64,000 bases of DNA from Nostoc sp. CHAB 5844 (GCF_020829595.1 NZ_JAIVFW010000014.1:1-64000); one strand, 5' to 3'; shown: positions 18,537 to 28,870, counted from the first letter of the stretch. Made by a program: numbers and translations. Notes: generated by a model not told the origin, from the sequence alone.

Positions 18537-18640
18537 ACCTCTCCCTCCCAGCCTCCCTCTCCTACAAGGCGAGGGAGGAGCGAGAAAAATAAAACTTTTG
18601 ACTCCCCTCTCCGCTTCGGAGAGGGGTTGGGGGAGAGGTC
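18537..18640. repeat. C/T-G/A palindromic intergenic repeat, terminator-like
   Basis: The repeat begins AACCTCTCCCTCCC and ends GGGGGAGAGGTC, with an internal hairpin CCCCTCTCC/GGAGAGGGG (18604-18626). It lies between convergent ileS and parA-like genes and could end transcription from both sides. Related sequences occur at 24916-24995 (inside a gene) and within the MITE at 45241-45386. Confidence 0.6.
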
Positions 18641-18668
18641 AAAACAGAATTTGTTGAATTTCCCAGCT

Positions 18669-19553
18669 TTACAACTTCTGCAACAACTCTTGAGTTAACT
18701 GTACAAAAGCCTTAGAACCCGCTGATTGCGGTGCATTCAATACAGCAGGCATAAAACTATCAACAGCTTTCGCCACATTGATATCAACTGGTATTTGTGC
18801 CTTACAAATCTTTTCTACACCAAAATCTTCTACAACGCGGTGCATCACTTGTTTGTAGTATCTACCACTTAACAAATTAGCAGTAGACATACTAAAAACA
18901 ATTCCCAACATTTTAATATCTATTTTTGCTTCATGTTCGTGACTGTCTTTTAATTGAGCAATGCGTCTTTCTAACAATTGAATACCCACTACAGACAAAG
19001 GTTCTGGCTTGGCTGGCAGAATATAAAAATCACTTGCAGCTAAAGCACTACGAGTTAATAAATTATAGCCTGGCGCACAATCCAACAAAATAAAATCATA
19101 CTCATCACGCACTGGTTTGAGGATGTTATTTATTAACACTCTCTCAAAGCGATTCCAAATTATTTCAAAATTTTGTTCACCAAAAGCAATAGTTTGTTTA
19201 TGCAGCATTTCTGACACAACAAACTCATCATATAAATCGATATCTCCCGGTAACAAATTTAGTCCAGGAAGTCCGCAAACTTGTTCTTGAATGATATCTT
19301 TAATCGTCTGTGTTGGGTTAGATTCAGGATTGATAATTTCATCTATTAAATATCTAAACGTCCGTCTGTTTTTGCGACGCTTGGCAAATTCCAAAGGCGA
19401 CATCAAACTGAGTGTGGCACTAATTTGCGTATCTAAATCTAAGACAAGCACCCGCTTACCATGATTTTTCGCCAAACAAGTAGCTAAATTGACGGTAATT
19501 GTTGTTTTACCAACGCCGCCTTTCATATTGGCAGTAGCAATTACATATCCCAT
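18669..19553 (-). CDS. ParA/MinD-family ATPase (orphan)
   Basis: The 294-residue P-loop ATPase has a deviant Walker A KGGVGKTT (11-18) with the ParA signature Lys, a Walker A' strand VLVLDLDTQ, and Walker B FILLDCAPG. These mark the ParA/Soj family that moves DNA or protein cargo by ATP-dependent dimerisation on the nucleoid. No ParB-like gene or centromere repeats lie next to it, so this is an orphan ParA, possibly for positioning a protein complex. The start is supported by an AGAGGA site. It converges with ileS; the divergent neighbour, 550 bp away, is the sensor kinase. Confidence 0.92.
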   Translation of the reverse strand: MGYVIATANMKGGVGKTTITVNLATCLAKNHGKRVLVLDLDTQISATLSLMSPLEFAKRRKNRRTFRYLIDEIINPESNPTQTIKDIIQEQVCGLPGLNLLPGDIDLYDEFVVSEMLHKQTIAFGEQNFEIIWNRFERVLINNILKPVRDEYDFILLDCAPGYNLLTRSALAASDFYILPAKPEPLSVVGIQLLERRIAQLKDSHEHEAKIDIKMLGIVFSMSTANLLSGRYYKQVMHRVVEDFGVEKICKAQIPVDINVAKAVDSFMPAVLNAPQSAGSKAFVQLTQELLQKL

Positions 19554-20102
19554 TGGTTAATTCCTCTGATGACGCATTCCCATCTAGGTAGCGTACACCC
19601 ATCTTAAACACTTGAAACTTCCGTTAAATTTAATATTTATGGGAAATCAAAAATAAAGACTGTCAAATTATAGCAGTGCAGTATGTTTTGCTGGCTGATA
19701 AATTATAGAAGCTTATATGGATTAGGTATATCCAGAGTGAAATCATATTTCTTTTTTTTCCAAATACTTAAATAAATATGTATTTTATTTTACTTAATGC
19801 TTAGCGACTAACTCCCCTTGCACGTAGTTGTGGTTTTGACATTCATATTTCCAGGTGCAAGATTTGAGTTGAGAAAAACAATAACTGCGATCGCCTGATA
19901 GTGACATTCAATCACTACACAGGCGATCGCAGTTATTTTGCCTTACGAATGCTGCTGGATAGGCATTTCAAAATAAACTTAGTTATCACATCTGTTGTTT
20001 GTTGTCGTCAAAAAAGGGGAAAACTAGAAATTGAAGTAATTCCTCATCAGTCCTCTTTTTCAGGAAGATTAGGTATCAAAATCTTAAACGGATCAACAAC
20101 AA
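19554..20102. promoter_or_regulatory. 549-bp divergent leader with a long hairpin
   Basis: This is the region between the divergent parA-like and sensor kinase genes. At 19881-19936 two perfect 17-base arms (ATAACTGCGATCGCCTG and its complement) each contain a HIP1 octamer. The inner TAGTGA/TCACTA can pair too, giving a stem of roughly 23 bp. It could be a cruciform, an mRNA leader structure or a terminator. The rest is AT-rich without a recognisable gene. Confidence 0.5.
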
Positions 20103-23100
20103 ATGGAAAGTAAATCAAACCTTACAGAACATGAAGTTTTATTTTCAAATACTCAACTGCAAGAGCAACTAGAGCAACACCAAGCTCTAGCTAGTGTGAT
20201 AGCCAGAATCCGAGAATCTTTGGACTTAGAAACAATATTTCAAATTACTGTCAAAGAAGTACGTCAGTTACTTAAAGCTGACAGAGTAGCCATATTTCAA
20301 TTTTATCCAGAACAAGACTGGGAAGGAGAATTTGTTTCTGAAGATGTTGCGCCTGATTGGGAATCGGCTTTAGCCGCCAAAGTTTATGACCATTGTTTTG
20401 GTGAAAAATTTGCCGCTAATTATCAACAAGGAAAAGTTCAAGCAGTAGCCGACATTTATGCTGCCGAACTTAGTAATTGTCATATAGAAATTTTGAGTAA
20501 ATTTCATGTCCGTGCTAATCTAATTGTTCCCTTATTAAAAGACAAACAATTATGGGGATTAATTTGTATTCATCAATGTGGTGAATCTCGTCAATGGCAA
20601 GATTCAGAAATTGAATTTATCCGCCAAATTGCTGGTCATCTCACAATTGCGATTCAACAAGCCAAGCATCTCCAAGAAGTTCAACTACAGGCGGTAAAAT
20701 TAGCACAAGCAGCCCAGCGAGACCAAGTAATCGCGCAAATCGTCGATCAAATTCGGCCATCTTTAGACATTGAAACTATTTTTAAAACCACCACTCAAGA
20801 AATCCGCCAACTCTTACAAGCTGATCGCGTTGCTATATTCCGCTTTAATTCTGATTGGAGTGGTGAGTTTGTAGCTGAATCATTTGTTGAAGGTTGGACA
20901 CCTTTAGTAAATGTCCTACCTATAATTAAAGATACTTACTTACAACAAACCCAAGGCGGACGTTATGCTCATAACGAGACTTTTACCGCCAACGACATTT
21001 ATCAAGCTGGATTAACAGATTGCCATGTCATTCTGTTAGAACAATTTCAGGTCAAAGCTTTTGCCACTGCCCCAATTCTCCAAGGTGAGAAACTTTGGGG
21101 AATTATCGCTGCTTACCAAAATTCTGCTCCCAGACAGTGGCAACCTTATGAAGTTGAATCTTTGAGCAAAATTGGCATACAAATGGGTGTGGCATTGCAA
21201 CACTATGAATTATTAGCACAAGCTCATTACCAAGCAGAGCAACAAAAGACTTTAACTAGTGTTATTACTCGTATCCGTAAATCTTTAGATTTAGAAACCA
21301 TCTTTCAGACTACTGTCACCGAAGTGCGACAAATGCTACAAGCAGATCGAGTCGCAATTTTTCAATTTGATCAGCAAAAAGATTGGGAAGGTGAATTTAT
21401 TTCTGAAGATGTTGCACCAGACTGGGACTCAGTTGTAGCAGCTAAAGTTTATGACTATTGTTTTGGAGAACAGTTTGCTGCTCATTATCAACAAGGCAGA
21501 GTGCAAGCAGTTGCTGATATTTATGATGCTGGATTAAGTGCTTGTCATGCCAAAATTTTAGGTAATTTTCAAGTACGAGCTAATTTGGTAGTACCACTAA
21601 TAAAACGAGGAAATTTATGGGGTTTATTGTGTGTTCACCAATGCGACAAGCCAAGAAATTGGCAGCCTTCAGAAATCGAATTTGTGAGTCAGATTGCCGA
21701 AAACTTGGGGGTAGCTCTACAACACAACAAACTTTTACATGAAGCTCGTTATCAAGCAGATCAGCAAAAGACATTAACTAGTATTATTGCCCGGATTCGA
21801 GAGTCTTTAGATTTAGATACCATCCTTCAGACTTCTGTCACCGAGGTACGACAATTACTACAAGCTGATCGTGTAGGAGTTTTCCGTTTTGATCTGCAAA
21901 ACAACTGGGAAGGAGAATTTGTCTACGAAGATGTTACTCACGGTTATACTTCGGCAGTAGCAGAAAAAGTTTATGATCATTGTTTTGGCGAAAACTTTGC
22001 ATCGCTTTATGCTCAAGGTCGAGTCAATGCAATTACTGATATTTATCAAGGCAACTTTCCGGCTTGTTATGTAGAAATTCTCGAAAGATTTCAAGTGCGG
22101 GCTAATTTAGTGGCTCCACTTTTACAAGAAGGTATTCTTTGGGGATTATTGTGCATTCACCAATGCAACAATCCTCGTCATTGGCAACATTCAGAAATAG
22201 AGTTTGTTAGCCAAATAGCTGAACAACTGGGAGTTGCTTTAAAACAAGATTCCTATTTAAAGCAAGTCCAAAATCAAGCTGTCCAGTTAGCAGAAGCTAA
22301 CGAGCGGGAAAAATCAATGGAACGGCAAAAATTACTTGCCGAAACCATTGATAAAATTCGCCAGTCGCTTGATGTCAAAACTATTTTTAAAACCACTACT
22401 CAAGCTGTACGTGAGTTGTTAGAAGTAGAGCGAGTCGCTATCTATCGTTTTAATTCTGATTGGAGTGGCAAATTTGTAGCTGATTCATTTAAAGATGGTT
22501 GGAAACCCTTGACAGAAGTTAAAACACTAGTTTTAGCCACCTTTGAAGACACAGATGAAGATGACAAATTGCCTCGCAATGAAACTTTTGTTCCGATTCG
22601 TCAAGGCGAACAGTTATGGGGATTATTAGTTGCTTATCAAAATTCACAACCACGCTATTGGAAAGATGAAGAAATCAATTTGTTAGCTCAAGTTGGTGTG
22701 CAGTTGGGGATTGCAATTCAACAAGCAGAGTTACTCGAACAAACTAAGCGCCAAACTCTAGAACTTACCCAAACTTTATGTGAATTAAAACAAACTCAAG
22801 CTCGATTAATTCAAGGAGAGAAAATGGCGGGCTTAGGACAATTAATAGCTGGCGTAGCTCACGAAATTAACAATCCTGTCAGTTTTATTTTTGGGAATCT
22901 GATCCATTTAAATGAATATACTCAAGAATTACTAACTGTTTTGCAGATTTACCGCCAACACAATTCCTTATTGCCAGATATTCAACAAAAAATAGATCAC
23001 AGTAATTTGGAATTTATCATCGAAGATTTACCTAAAACGCTAGATTCGATGAAAGTCGGAGCAGAAAGAATTAGACAAATTGTACTATCGCTTAGAAATT

Positions 23101-23645
23101 TTTCTCGTACTGATGAAGCTGATTTGAAATCAGTAGATATTCATGAGGGATTGGATAGTACTTTGCTGATTTTAGGACATCGCCTTAAAGAAAATAATGC
23201 CCGCCCTGTGATTGAGGTAGTTAAAGAATACGGCACTATACCTTTGGTAGAATGCTATCCTGCACAACTGAATCAAGTATTTATGAATCTGATGAGTAAT
23301 AGTATTGATGCTTTAGAAGAAAAGTTTAAAGTTATATGGAATAAGCATTTGCAATCATCAACTATCTGCCCTAGAGTACCTTTAAAAATTTGGATCAGCA
23401 CTCAAAAGCGCGATCGCCAAGTAGTCATCAAAATAGCTGATAATGGTCTGGGAATACCCGAAGATATTACCTCACATATTTTTGATCCGTTTTTTACAAC
23501 AAAAGAACAAGGGAAAGGTACAGGATTAGGTTTGTCTATTAGTTATCAAATCATTGCGGAAAAACATCAAGGTCAGATTAAATGTTTATCTACTCCAGGA
23601 ACAGGAACAGAATTTTTGATTGAACTTCCATGTAACAATTATTAA
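20103..23645 (+). CDS. sensor histidine kinase with five cyanobacteriochrome-like GAF domains
   Basis: The 1180-residue protein has five GAF domains (about 28-190, 208-370, 383-545, 556-715, 745-880), a HisKA region (phospho-His920 in [10 protein letters not shown]) and a HATPase domain ([15 protein letters not shown]), with no transmembrane segment. GAF1, 3 and 4 carry the DXCF motif of blue/green cyanobacteriochromes (DHCF 96-99, DYCF 451-454, DHCF 625-628). GAF1, 2 and 3 have the bilin-binding CH pair (Cys126, Cys307, Cys481); GAF4 has CY (Cys655). GAF5 has lost the segment with the Cys. This points to a soluble light sensor with three or four chromophores. A response regulator is not adjacent. 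Bilin binding is inferred from motifs only. Confidence 0.88.
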   Translation: MESKSNLTEHEVLFSNTQLQEQLEQHQALASVIARIRESLDLETIFQITVKEVRQLLKADRVAIFQFYPEQDWEGEFVSEDVAPDWESALAAKVYDHCFGEKFAANYQQGKVQAVADIYAAELSNCHIEILSKFHVRANLIVPLLKDKQLWGLICIHQCGESRQWQDSEIEFIRQIAGHLTIAIQQAKHLQEVQLQAVKLAQAAQRDQVIAQIVDQIRPSLDIETIFKTTTQEIRQLLQADRVAIFRFNSDWSGEFVAESFVEGWTPLVNVLPIIKDTYLQQTQGGRYAHNETFTANDIYQAGLTDCHVILLEQFQVKAFATAPILQGEKLWGIIAAYQNSAPRQWQPYEVESLSKIGIQMGVALQHYELLAQAHYQAEQQKTLTSVITRIRKSLDLETIFQTTVTEVRQMLQADRVAIFQFDQQKDWEGEFISEDVAPDWDSVVAAKVYDYCFGEQFAAHYQQGRVQAVADIYDAGLSACHAKILGNFQVRANLVVPLIKRGNLWGLLCVHQCDKPRNWQPSEIEFVSQIAENLGVALQHNKLLHEARYQADQQKTLTSIIARIRESLDLDTILQTSVTEVRQLLQADRVGVFRFDLQNNWEGEFVYEDVTHGYTSAVAEKVYDHCFGENFASLYAQGRVNAITDIYQGNFPACYVEILERFQVRANLVAPLLQEGILWGLLCIHQCNNPRHWQHSEIEFVSQIAEQLGVALKQDSYLKQVQNQAVQLAEANEREKSMERQKLLAETIDKIRQSLDVKTIFKTTTQAVRELLEVERVAIYRFNSDWSGKFVADSFKDGWKPLTEVKTLVLATFEDTDEDDKLPRNETFVPIRQGEQLWGLLVAYQNSQPRYWKDEEINLLAQVGVQLGIAIQQAELLEQTKRQTLELTQTLCELKQTQARLIQGEKMAGLGQLIAGVAHEINNPVSFIFGNLIHLNEYTQELLTVLQIYRQHNSLLPDIQQKIDHSNLEFIIEDLPKTLDSMKVGAERIRQIVLSLRNFSRTDEADLKSVDIHEGLDSTLLILGHRLKENNARPVIEVVKEYGTIPLVECYPAQLNQVFMNLMSNSIDALEEKFKVIWNKHLQSSTICPRVPLKIWISTQKRDRQVVIKIADNGLGIPEDITSHIFDPFFTTKEQGKGTGLGLSISYQIIAEKHQGQIKCLSTPGTGTEFLIELPCNNY

Positions 23646-23667
23646 AAGTCGATTCAGTATTTATAGC

Positions 23668-23902
23668 CTACGGTGTACACACAAATCTTGGTTTAGTGCA
23701 TCTGTCCCGCCTCGGAATAAATTCCTCGTCTCATAGCGAAAGTCCAATCAATTGGACTCAATGAAAAATTTAGTCCACTTGAGTGGTCTTTCGCTATCAG
23801 CCCGGAACTTTAGTTCTGGGAGGATATTAGGTCTACACCAGTCTTCCACTGGAACACAAATGTTCGGTAGGTAAGATTTTTCGAGATGTGTGTACACCGT
23901 AG
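23668..23902. mobile_element. 235-bp MITE-like element with structured interior
   Basis: Perfect 16-bp terminal inverted repeats (CTACGGTGTACACACA at 23668-23683 and its complement at 23887-23902) flank hairpins: TAGCGAAAG/CTTTCGCTA, and CCCGGAACTTTAGTTCTGGG. The inner AATAAATTCCTCG type strings resemble those near cyanobacterial IS200/IS605 elements, which is a weak resemblance. It inserted just upstream of the RluA gene and offers an extra in-frame ATG at 23886 within its right end. Confidence 0.65.
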
Positions 23903-23930
23903 CTCCTCTGCTATATTAGTTAGACATGAT

Positions 23931-25610
23931 ATGGTGGTTTTGCATTCAGTTTTAGATTTTATTGATTGTAATACTATTGTTAATTTGTCATCTCCTAGCT
24001 ATTACTATCAAGGATATTGTCTGCAAACGGGTGAACTGCTGAGATTACCCCGCACTACTTTCATAGAAGAAATTGCCCGTGGTTTAATGAACTATCTCGC
24101 TACGGATGAGCTTGATGCCAGCGAGGGGAAAATGTATGGTGTATTGTTGGTAGAATCGCCTACTGGTGAACAACAAGTCATCAAGGCTTTTTCCGGATGG
24201 CTGAATGGTCAAAGTGTTGTTGAGGGCTGGGTTCCGCCAATTCCTGGTAGAGAAGCAGTGGCTTTAACAGAAGCCCAGACTTTAGCAGCATTAGATACGA
24301 TTAAACAAGAACTCATTACCTTACAGCAATTACCAGAACGACGGCAGTATGAAATATTATCTGGTGAATTTGAGCAGCAATTGCAAGTCATGAGCGATCG
24401 CCAGCGTGATTGCAGATTTCAACGTCAAGAAAAACGCCAGCTACTTTGCCAAACACTCACAGGTGAAGTTCTCACCCTAGCACTTGCACAACTTGACGAA
24501 GCCAGCCGTCGAGATGGAATTGAACGACGACAACTCAAACGTCAGCGAGATGCTGTTCTACAGCCGCTTCAGCAATTAATTGCAGCCGCAGATGCAAGGA
24601 TCAAGGAATTAAAACAACAGCGTAAAACATTGTCTCGCCAACTCCAAGCACAGATGCACGCTGCTTACTCTTTGATGAATTTTTTTGGGCAGTCTCTCAC
24701 TTTACAGCAATTGATGCCGGATGGTTTGCCCACGGGTACAGGAGACTGTTCCGCCCCAAAACTGCTGCACTACGCTGCTACCCATCACCTCAAACCCCTG
24801 GCAATGGCTGAATTTTGGTGGGGTAAATCTTCGGGGGATAAAATTCAGGGGGAATTTTATGGGGCTTGTGCAGAACGTTGTCAGCCTTTGATGGGGTTTT
24901 TGCTGTCGGGTATAAGACCTAATCCCCCTGCCTTCCCTGCCTGGGAAGGAGGAGTTTTAAGCCCCTCCCCTCGTAGGGGGGTTTGGGGAGAGGTCATTAT
25001 TTATCAAGACGAATGGCTGATTGCTGTGAATAAACCTGCGGGACTGTTATCTGTTCCCGGCCGTTATCGTGACACCCAAGATAGTGTGGTGAGTCGTTTG
25101 CGTAATTTGTTAGCTGATGGCATGAACCTTGTGGCTGTGCATCGATTGGATCAAGAGACTTCTGGTATTTTGTTGATAGCACGCGATCGCAATATTCATC
25201 GTCATCTTAGTCAACAATTTCAACAGCGCCAAGTTCATAAAGTCTATGAAGCCATCCTTGCCGGTGCAGTTACAAAAAACCAAGGTGTAATTGAATTGCC
25301 ACTTTGGGGAGATCCGCAAAATCGTCCTTATCAACAAGTCAATTGGCAACGTGGTAAACCCAGTGTGACGCAGTTTCAGGTAATAGCAAAAGCAGATGAA
25401 TACACCCGTGTAGAATTTATCCCACTCACAGGTCGCACCCATCAGTTACGGGTACATGCTGCGGTAGGATTAGGAATGGTGATTTTAGGCGATCGCCTTT
25501 ATGGATGTTGTGCTGAGACTAGTCGTTTACATCTCCACGCGAGAGAACTGAGTTTTTACCATCCCCAGTTAGGAGAAACTATTCATTTACAGACGAAAAC
25601 ACCTTTTTAA
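23931..25610 (+). CDS. RluA-family pseudouridine synthase with long N-terminal extension
   Basis: From the ATG at 23931 the protein has 559 residues. Its C-terminal third is an RluA-type pseudouridine synthase: VNKPAGLLSVPG, the catalytic HRLDQETSG (Asp), and GRTHQLRVH. It should isomerise uridine in rRNA or tRNA. The N-terminal 300 residues include a glutamine-rich coiled coil (about 75-235), an extension seen in cyanobacterial members. Between residues about 329 and 355 the protein carries a peptide (NPPAFPAWEGGVLSPSPRRG) encoded by a palindromic intergenic-type repeat inserted in frame just before the catalytic domain. A longer frame begins at 23886, within the MITE, and was not chosen. 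Confidence 0.88.
   Translation: MVVLHSVLDFIDCNTIVNLSSPSYYYQGYCLQTGELLRLPRTTFIEEIARGLMNYLATDELDASEGKMYGVLLVESPTGEQQVIKAFSGWLNGQSVVEGWVPPIPGREAVALTEAQTLAALDTIKQELITLQQLPERRQYEILSGEFEQQLQVMSDRQRDCRFQRQEKRQLLCQTLTGEVLTLALAQLDEASRRDGIERRQLKRQRDAVLQPLQQLIAAADARIKELKQQRKTLSRQLQAQMHAAYSLMNFFGQSLTLQQLMPDGLPTGTGDCSAPKLLHYAATHHLKPLAMAEFWWGKSSGDKIQGEFYGACAERCQPLMGFLLSGIRPNPPAFPAWEGGVLSPSPRRGVWGEVIIYQDEWLIAVNKPAGLLSVPGRYRDTQDSVVSRLRNLLADGMNLVAVHRLDQETSGILLIARDRNIHRHLSQQFQQRQVHKVYEAILAGAVTKNQGVIELPLWGDPQNRPYQQVNWQRGKPSVTQFQVIAKADEYTRVEFIPLTGRTHQLRVHAAVGLGMVILGDRLYGCCAETSRLHLHARELSFYHPQLGETIHLQTKTPF
24916..24995 (+). repeat. palindromic repeat inserted inside a coding sequence
   Basis: The 80-bp segment starts GACCTAATCCCCC and ends GGGGAGAGGTC, like the intergenic repeats at 18537-18640 and in 45241-45386, with an inner CCCCTCCCCTCGTAGGGGGG hairpin. 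It lies in frame within the pseudouridine synthase gene and is translated without a stop. Confidence 0.7.
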
Positions 25611-25615
25611 ACAAG

Positions 25616-25667
25616 TGTCATTTGTCATCTGTCATTGGTGATTTGTTATTGGTTATCTGTCATTGGT
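25616..25667. repeat. heptanucleotide tandem repeats (TGTCATT type)
   Basis: Runs of TGTCATT/TGTCATC/TTGTTATTGG are of the short tandemly repeated type typical of heterocystous cyanobacteria. Similar runs occur at about 700-722 and 31730-31765. Confidence 0.6.
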
Positions 25668-25749
25668 AAGGTAATTACGTTAGCGAGTCTGCGAGCGTCA
25701 TTCCGAATTACGAACTTGTACTGAGCGTAGCCGAAGTATTACGAATTAT

Positions 25750-26802
25750 ATGAGATACAAACTCTTGGGCAAAAGTGGGTTGAGAGTTTCTGAACTCTGC
25801 TTAGGAACTATGACTTTTGGTGAAGACTGGGGTTGGGGTGCTTCTGCTGATGAAAGCCGCAAAATTTTTGATACTTTCACAGAAGCAGGCGGGAATTTTC
25901 TTGACACCGCCAATGGTTACACAGACGGTAGTAGTGAAAAAATTGTCGGTGAATTAATTGCCAAAGACCGGGAACGCTTTGTAGTTGCAACCAAATATTC
26001 TTTTCCCTTGCGGATGAATGAACAAAAAGGCGATCCCAATGGGAGTGGCAACCATCGCAAAAATTTGATTCAATCTTTGGAAGGTAGCCTAAAACGGCTG
26101 AATACAGACTATATAGATTTATTTTGGTTACACGCTTGGGACTTCACAACTCCGATTGAGGAAGTGATGAGAGCGCTTGATGATGTAGTCCGCCAAGGTA
26201 AAGTACTCTACATCGGTATTTCTGATGCACCAGCTTGGATTGTTGCTCAAGCTAATACTATCGCCCAATATCAAGGCTGGACACCGTTTATTGCTTTGCA
26301 AATTGAGTATAACTTGATTCAACGTACACCAGAAAGAGATTTGCTTCCAATGGCTAAAGCCTTTGGTTTAGCTGTCACACCGTGGTCGCCGCTGGCTGGT
26401 GGCGTACTGACAGGTAAGTATAATCAGCCTTTACAACCAGGGGAAGAACAAGGAAGACTGGCAAACACAGCGATGGGAACTGTATCAGAACGCAGTTTAG
26501 CGATCGCCGAGGTGGTGAGTCAAGTTGCCACCGAAATCGGCCGTTCACCTTCCCAGGTAGCATTAGCTTGGTTACGCGCCCAAAGTGGTGTGATGATTCC
26601 CATTGTCGGCGCACGCAAACTCAGCCAATTTCAAGATAACTTGGCTTGTTTGGATATCACCTTATCACCAGAACATCTCCAGCGCCTGCATGAAGTTAGT
26701 CAAATTGAACTCGGTTTTCCTCATGACTTCTTGCAGAATGATGCGATTCGCGATCGCCTTTTTGGTGGTACATTTCATGCGATCGACAATCATCACATTT
26801 GA
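25750..26802 (+). CDS. aldo/keto reductase
   Basis: The 350-residue NADPH-dependent reductase has the full catalytic tetrad: Asp52 and Tyr57 (FLDTANGYTDG), Lys82 (VATKY) and His128 (WLHAWD). NADP-binding features appear late (IPIVGARKLSQFQDN). The family reduces aldehydes and ketones, and the substrate is not evident. It is close to the YghZ/Tas type of AKR. The stop codon TGA ends at the first base of a MITE (26802), so the element abuts the gene end and may have changed the last codons (FHAIDNHHI). Confidence 0.92.
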   Translation: MRYKLLGKSGLRVSELCLGTMTFGEDWGWGASADESRKIFDTFTEAGGNFLDTANGYTDGSSEKIVGELIAKDRERFVVATKYSFPLRMNEQKGDPNGSGNHRKNLIQSLEGSLKRLNTDYIDLFWLHAWDFTTPIEEVMRALDDVVRQGKVLYIGISDAPAWIVAQANTIAQYQGWTPFIALQIEYNLIQRTPERDLLPMAKAFGLAVTPWSPLAGGVLTGKYNQPLQPGEEQGRLANTAMGTVSERSLAIAEVVSQVATEIGRSPSQVALAWLRAQSGVMIPIVGARKLSQFQDNLACLDITLSPEHLQRLHEVSQIELGFPHDFLQNDAIRDRLFGGTFHAIDNHHI

Positions 26803-26939
26803 TATCATATCCGTCGAATTGATAATAATAAAAACACCCCACCCCCAACCCCTCCTCGCTTGCGGGGAGGGGAGACAAAGCGCAGCGTTGGCTCTTTGGG
26901 GTTCTGAGGGAATTATGGGTAATTTAGCAGACATGATAT
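26802..26939. mobile_element. MITE-like element, ATATCATGTCCG family, copy 2
   Basis: Ends are ATATCATATCCG (26802-26813) and CAGACATGATAT (26928-26939), 138 bp apart, matching copies 1 and 3 with one change in each end. The interior has the CCCCACCCCCAACCCC/GGGGAGGGG palindrome. It starts exactly at the aldo/keto reductase stop codon. Confidence 0.65.
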
Positions 26940-27071
26940 GAATCACTCAGAATTCCGAAAAATGATCAAGACAATAATTCATTAACTCCGAAAAACCATC
27001 TGTCTTCAGGGAGTTTCGTAAACTAAACGACTTTTTGTAAACTCATTGTGTCGATCAAAAAACGTGGAACC

Positions 27072-27632
27072 ATGAGCGACAATAAGCAGACATCCCGCCT
27101 TTACCCCTCTCGTATTGATATTCCAGCTGAAGCACGTTCTCAAATCGTGGCCATTCTCAATCAAACATTGGCAGCTACCTTGGATTTGAAAACCCAAACC
27201 AAGCAGGCGCACTGGAACGTTAAAGGCACTGACTTCTATCAGTTGCATGAGTTGTTTGATGAGATTGCTGGTGAATTAGAAGAATATGTTGATATCGTCG
27301 CTGAACGTGTCACTGCTTTAGGTGGCTACGCTTTCGGAACAGCCAGACTTGCTGCTAGTAACTCCATCCTGCCAGAATATCCCCTCGACATTTTGGATGG
27401 CAAAGCTCATGTCACAGCATTAGCAGACCGTTTTGCACCTTACGCTAAACATATCCGAGATGCGATCGCCAAAACCAACGATTTAGGTGATTTAGATACC
27501 GCTGACCTTTACACCGAAATTTCTCGCACCATTGACAAGCGACTCTGGTTCTTAGAAGCTCATCTGCAAATAGATGAAATCAAAGCAGAGAACGGCACAA
27601 CCGCTGCTAAAAAACCAGTCGGTGTGAGATAA
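27072..27632 (+). CDS. dps: Dps-family ferritin-like DNA protection protein
   Basis: This 186-residue four-helix protein of the Dps family oxidises and stores iron with hydrogen peroxide and protects DNA. The inter-subunit ferroxidase ligands are all present: His47 (QAHWNV), His59 and Asp63 (LHELFDE), Asp74 and Glu78 (DIVAERVTALGG). The start at 27072 is preferred over an upstream GTG at 27048 because MSDNKQTSRLYPSRID is a typical N-terminus. The C-terminal tail TAAKKPVGVR is basic and could touch DNA. A single-gene unit is likely. Confidence 0.93.
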   Translation: MSDNKQTSRLYPSRIDIPAEARSQIVAILNQTLAATLDLKTQTKQAHWNVKGTDFYQLHELFDEIAGELEEYVDIVAERVTALGGYAFGTARLAASNSILPEYPLDILDGKAHVTALADRFAPYAKHIRDAIAKTNDLGDLDTADLYTEISRTIDKRLWFLEAHLQIDEIKAENGTTAAKKPVGVR

Positions 27633-27675
27633 ATACAGCCAGCCGAATTCAGAATTCAGGAGAAGCCAGTGACGA

Positions 27676-27858
27676 GATTCTCGACTTATCGAAGGATGCT
27701 GTTGGCGAATGGTGGGTATAACCCCTCACCCCACGAAATTTTGCCATCACGCTAGATGTAGAGACGTTGCAATGCAACGTCTCTACAAGCCATTTCGTAG
27801 GTAAATGAGAGGTTTGACCGCCTATTCGCCAGCTGTATCCTCGAAGAAGTCGGGGATC
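27676..27858. repeat. long imperfect inverted repeat with a nested palindrome
   Basis: Arms of about 55 bases (left from 27676, right ending 27858) match imperfectly around GACTTaTCGAaGGATgCtGtTGGCGAAT. Between them sits a perfect 31-base palindrome, 27757-27787 (TGTAGAGACGTTGCA and its complement around one base), a common Nostoc repeat also found at 28871-28896. One repeat appears to have inserted in the other. No gene is seen in 27633-28146. Confidence 0.6.
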
Positions 27859-28146
27859 TGAATATCTCGATTTTAACAAATCAAATGCTATAGTATCTTT
27901 TTGGTAAGTACGCCACTTTTTAGTGCGTACTTTTCATTTTATAGGTAGATATTCTAATATTTAAATAAGTCGAAAGCAAGCTAGATAAATCAAAACTATC
28001 TCTGAGATTAATGTTTTATGAAAGTTAAAATCTAGCGCATCAGCTTGATAGTTCAGTAATTTATTGACTGCGATCGCCAGCATATTTCTGCACACAAAAA
28101 TATTAATTTTGGAAACTCTAAAAACCATCTCAACTGAGGTAAGTTT

Positions 28147-28863
28147 ATGTCTCAAAATACAATTAACTATCTAATTCATGATAGAAATAATCGCGGTCGC
28201 AGCCAAACTGGCTGGCTCGATAGCTACCATACATTTTCCTTCAGTCATTTTTACGATCCCAATCGCATGGGATTTCGCTCTCTGCGAGTGATTAACGATG
28301 ATCGCATCGCTCCTGGTGCGGGCTTTCCTACCCACGGTCATCGAGATATGGAAATCCTCACCTATGTACTGTCTGGGGCTGTAGAGCATAAAGACAGCTT
28401 AGGTACAGGCTCAGTCATTCGTCCTGGTGATGCCCAAATTATGAGTGCTGGTACAGGAATTATGCACAGCGAGTTTAATCCCTCGCCAACTGAACCACTG
28501 CATTTACTGCAAATCTGGATTTTACCTGATGAGCAAGGCTTGGCTCCGAGATATGAACAAAAAGCATTTCCCCTAGAAGAAAAGCGCGGTCAATTACGCT
28601 TAATCGCAGCCAAAGATGGACGCGATGGTGCGGTGACAATTCATCAAGATGTTGATTTATACGCCTCTGTTTTAGAAAGCGGTGATGTGGTTAATTATCA
28701 CCTGCAACGCGATCGCTACGCTTGGTTACAAATAGCTCAAGGTGTAGCAACATTGAATGGTGAAGAACTCAGAGCAGGCGATGGCGTACAAATCAGCGGC
28801 GAAGAACAACTCGAAATTAGTACCGACATTGGCGCGGAAATTCTACTGTTCGATTTAGGTTAA
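28147..28863 (+). CDS. pirin-family bicupin (quercetinase-like)
   Basis: The 238-residue protein matches the YhhW type of pirin: [17 protein letters not shown] near the start and metal ligands His63, His65, His107 and Glu109 ([10 protein letters not shown] and MHSEFN). Some relatives have quercetin 2,3-dioxygenase activity; the natural substrate is mostly unknown. The second cupin half lacks ligands, as is usual. The ribosome binding site is GAGGTA, and an intrinsic terminator follows eight bases after the stop. Confidence 0.92.
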   Translation: MSQNTINYLIHDRNNRGRSQTGWLDSYHTFSFSHFYDPNRMGFRSLRVINDDRIAPGAGFPTHGHRDMEILTYVLSGAVEHKDSLGTGSVIRPGDAQIMSAGTGIMHSEFNPSPTEPLHLLQIWILPDEQGLAPRYEQKAFPLEEKRGQLRLIAAKDGRDGAVTIHQDVDLYASVLESGDVVNYHLQRDRYAWLQIAQGVATLNGEELRAGDGVQISGEEQLEISTDIGAEILLFDLG

Positions 28864-28870
28864 TCTTTTG

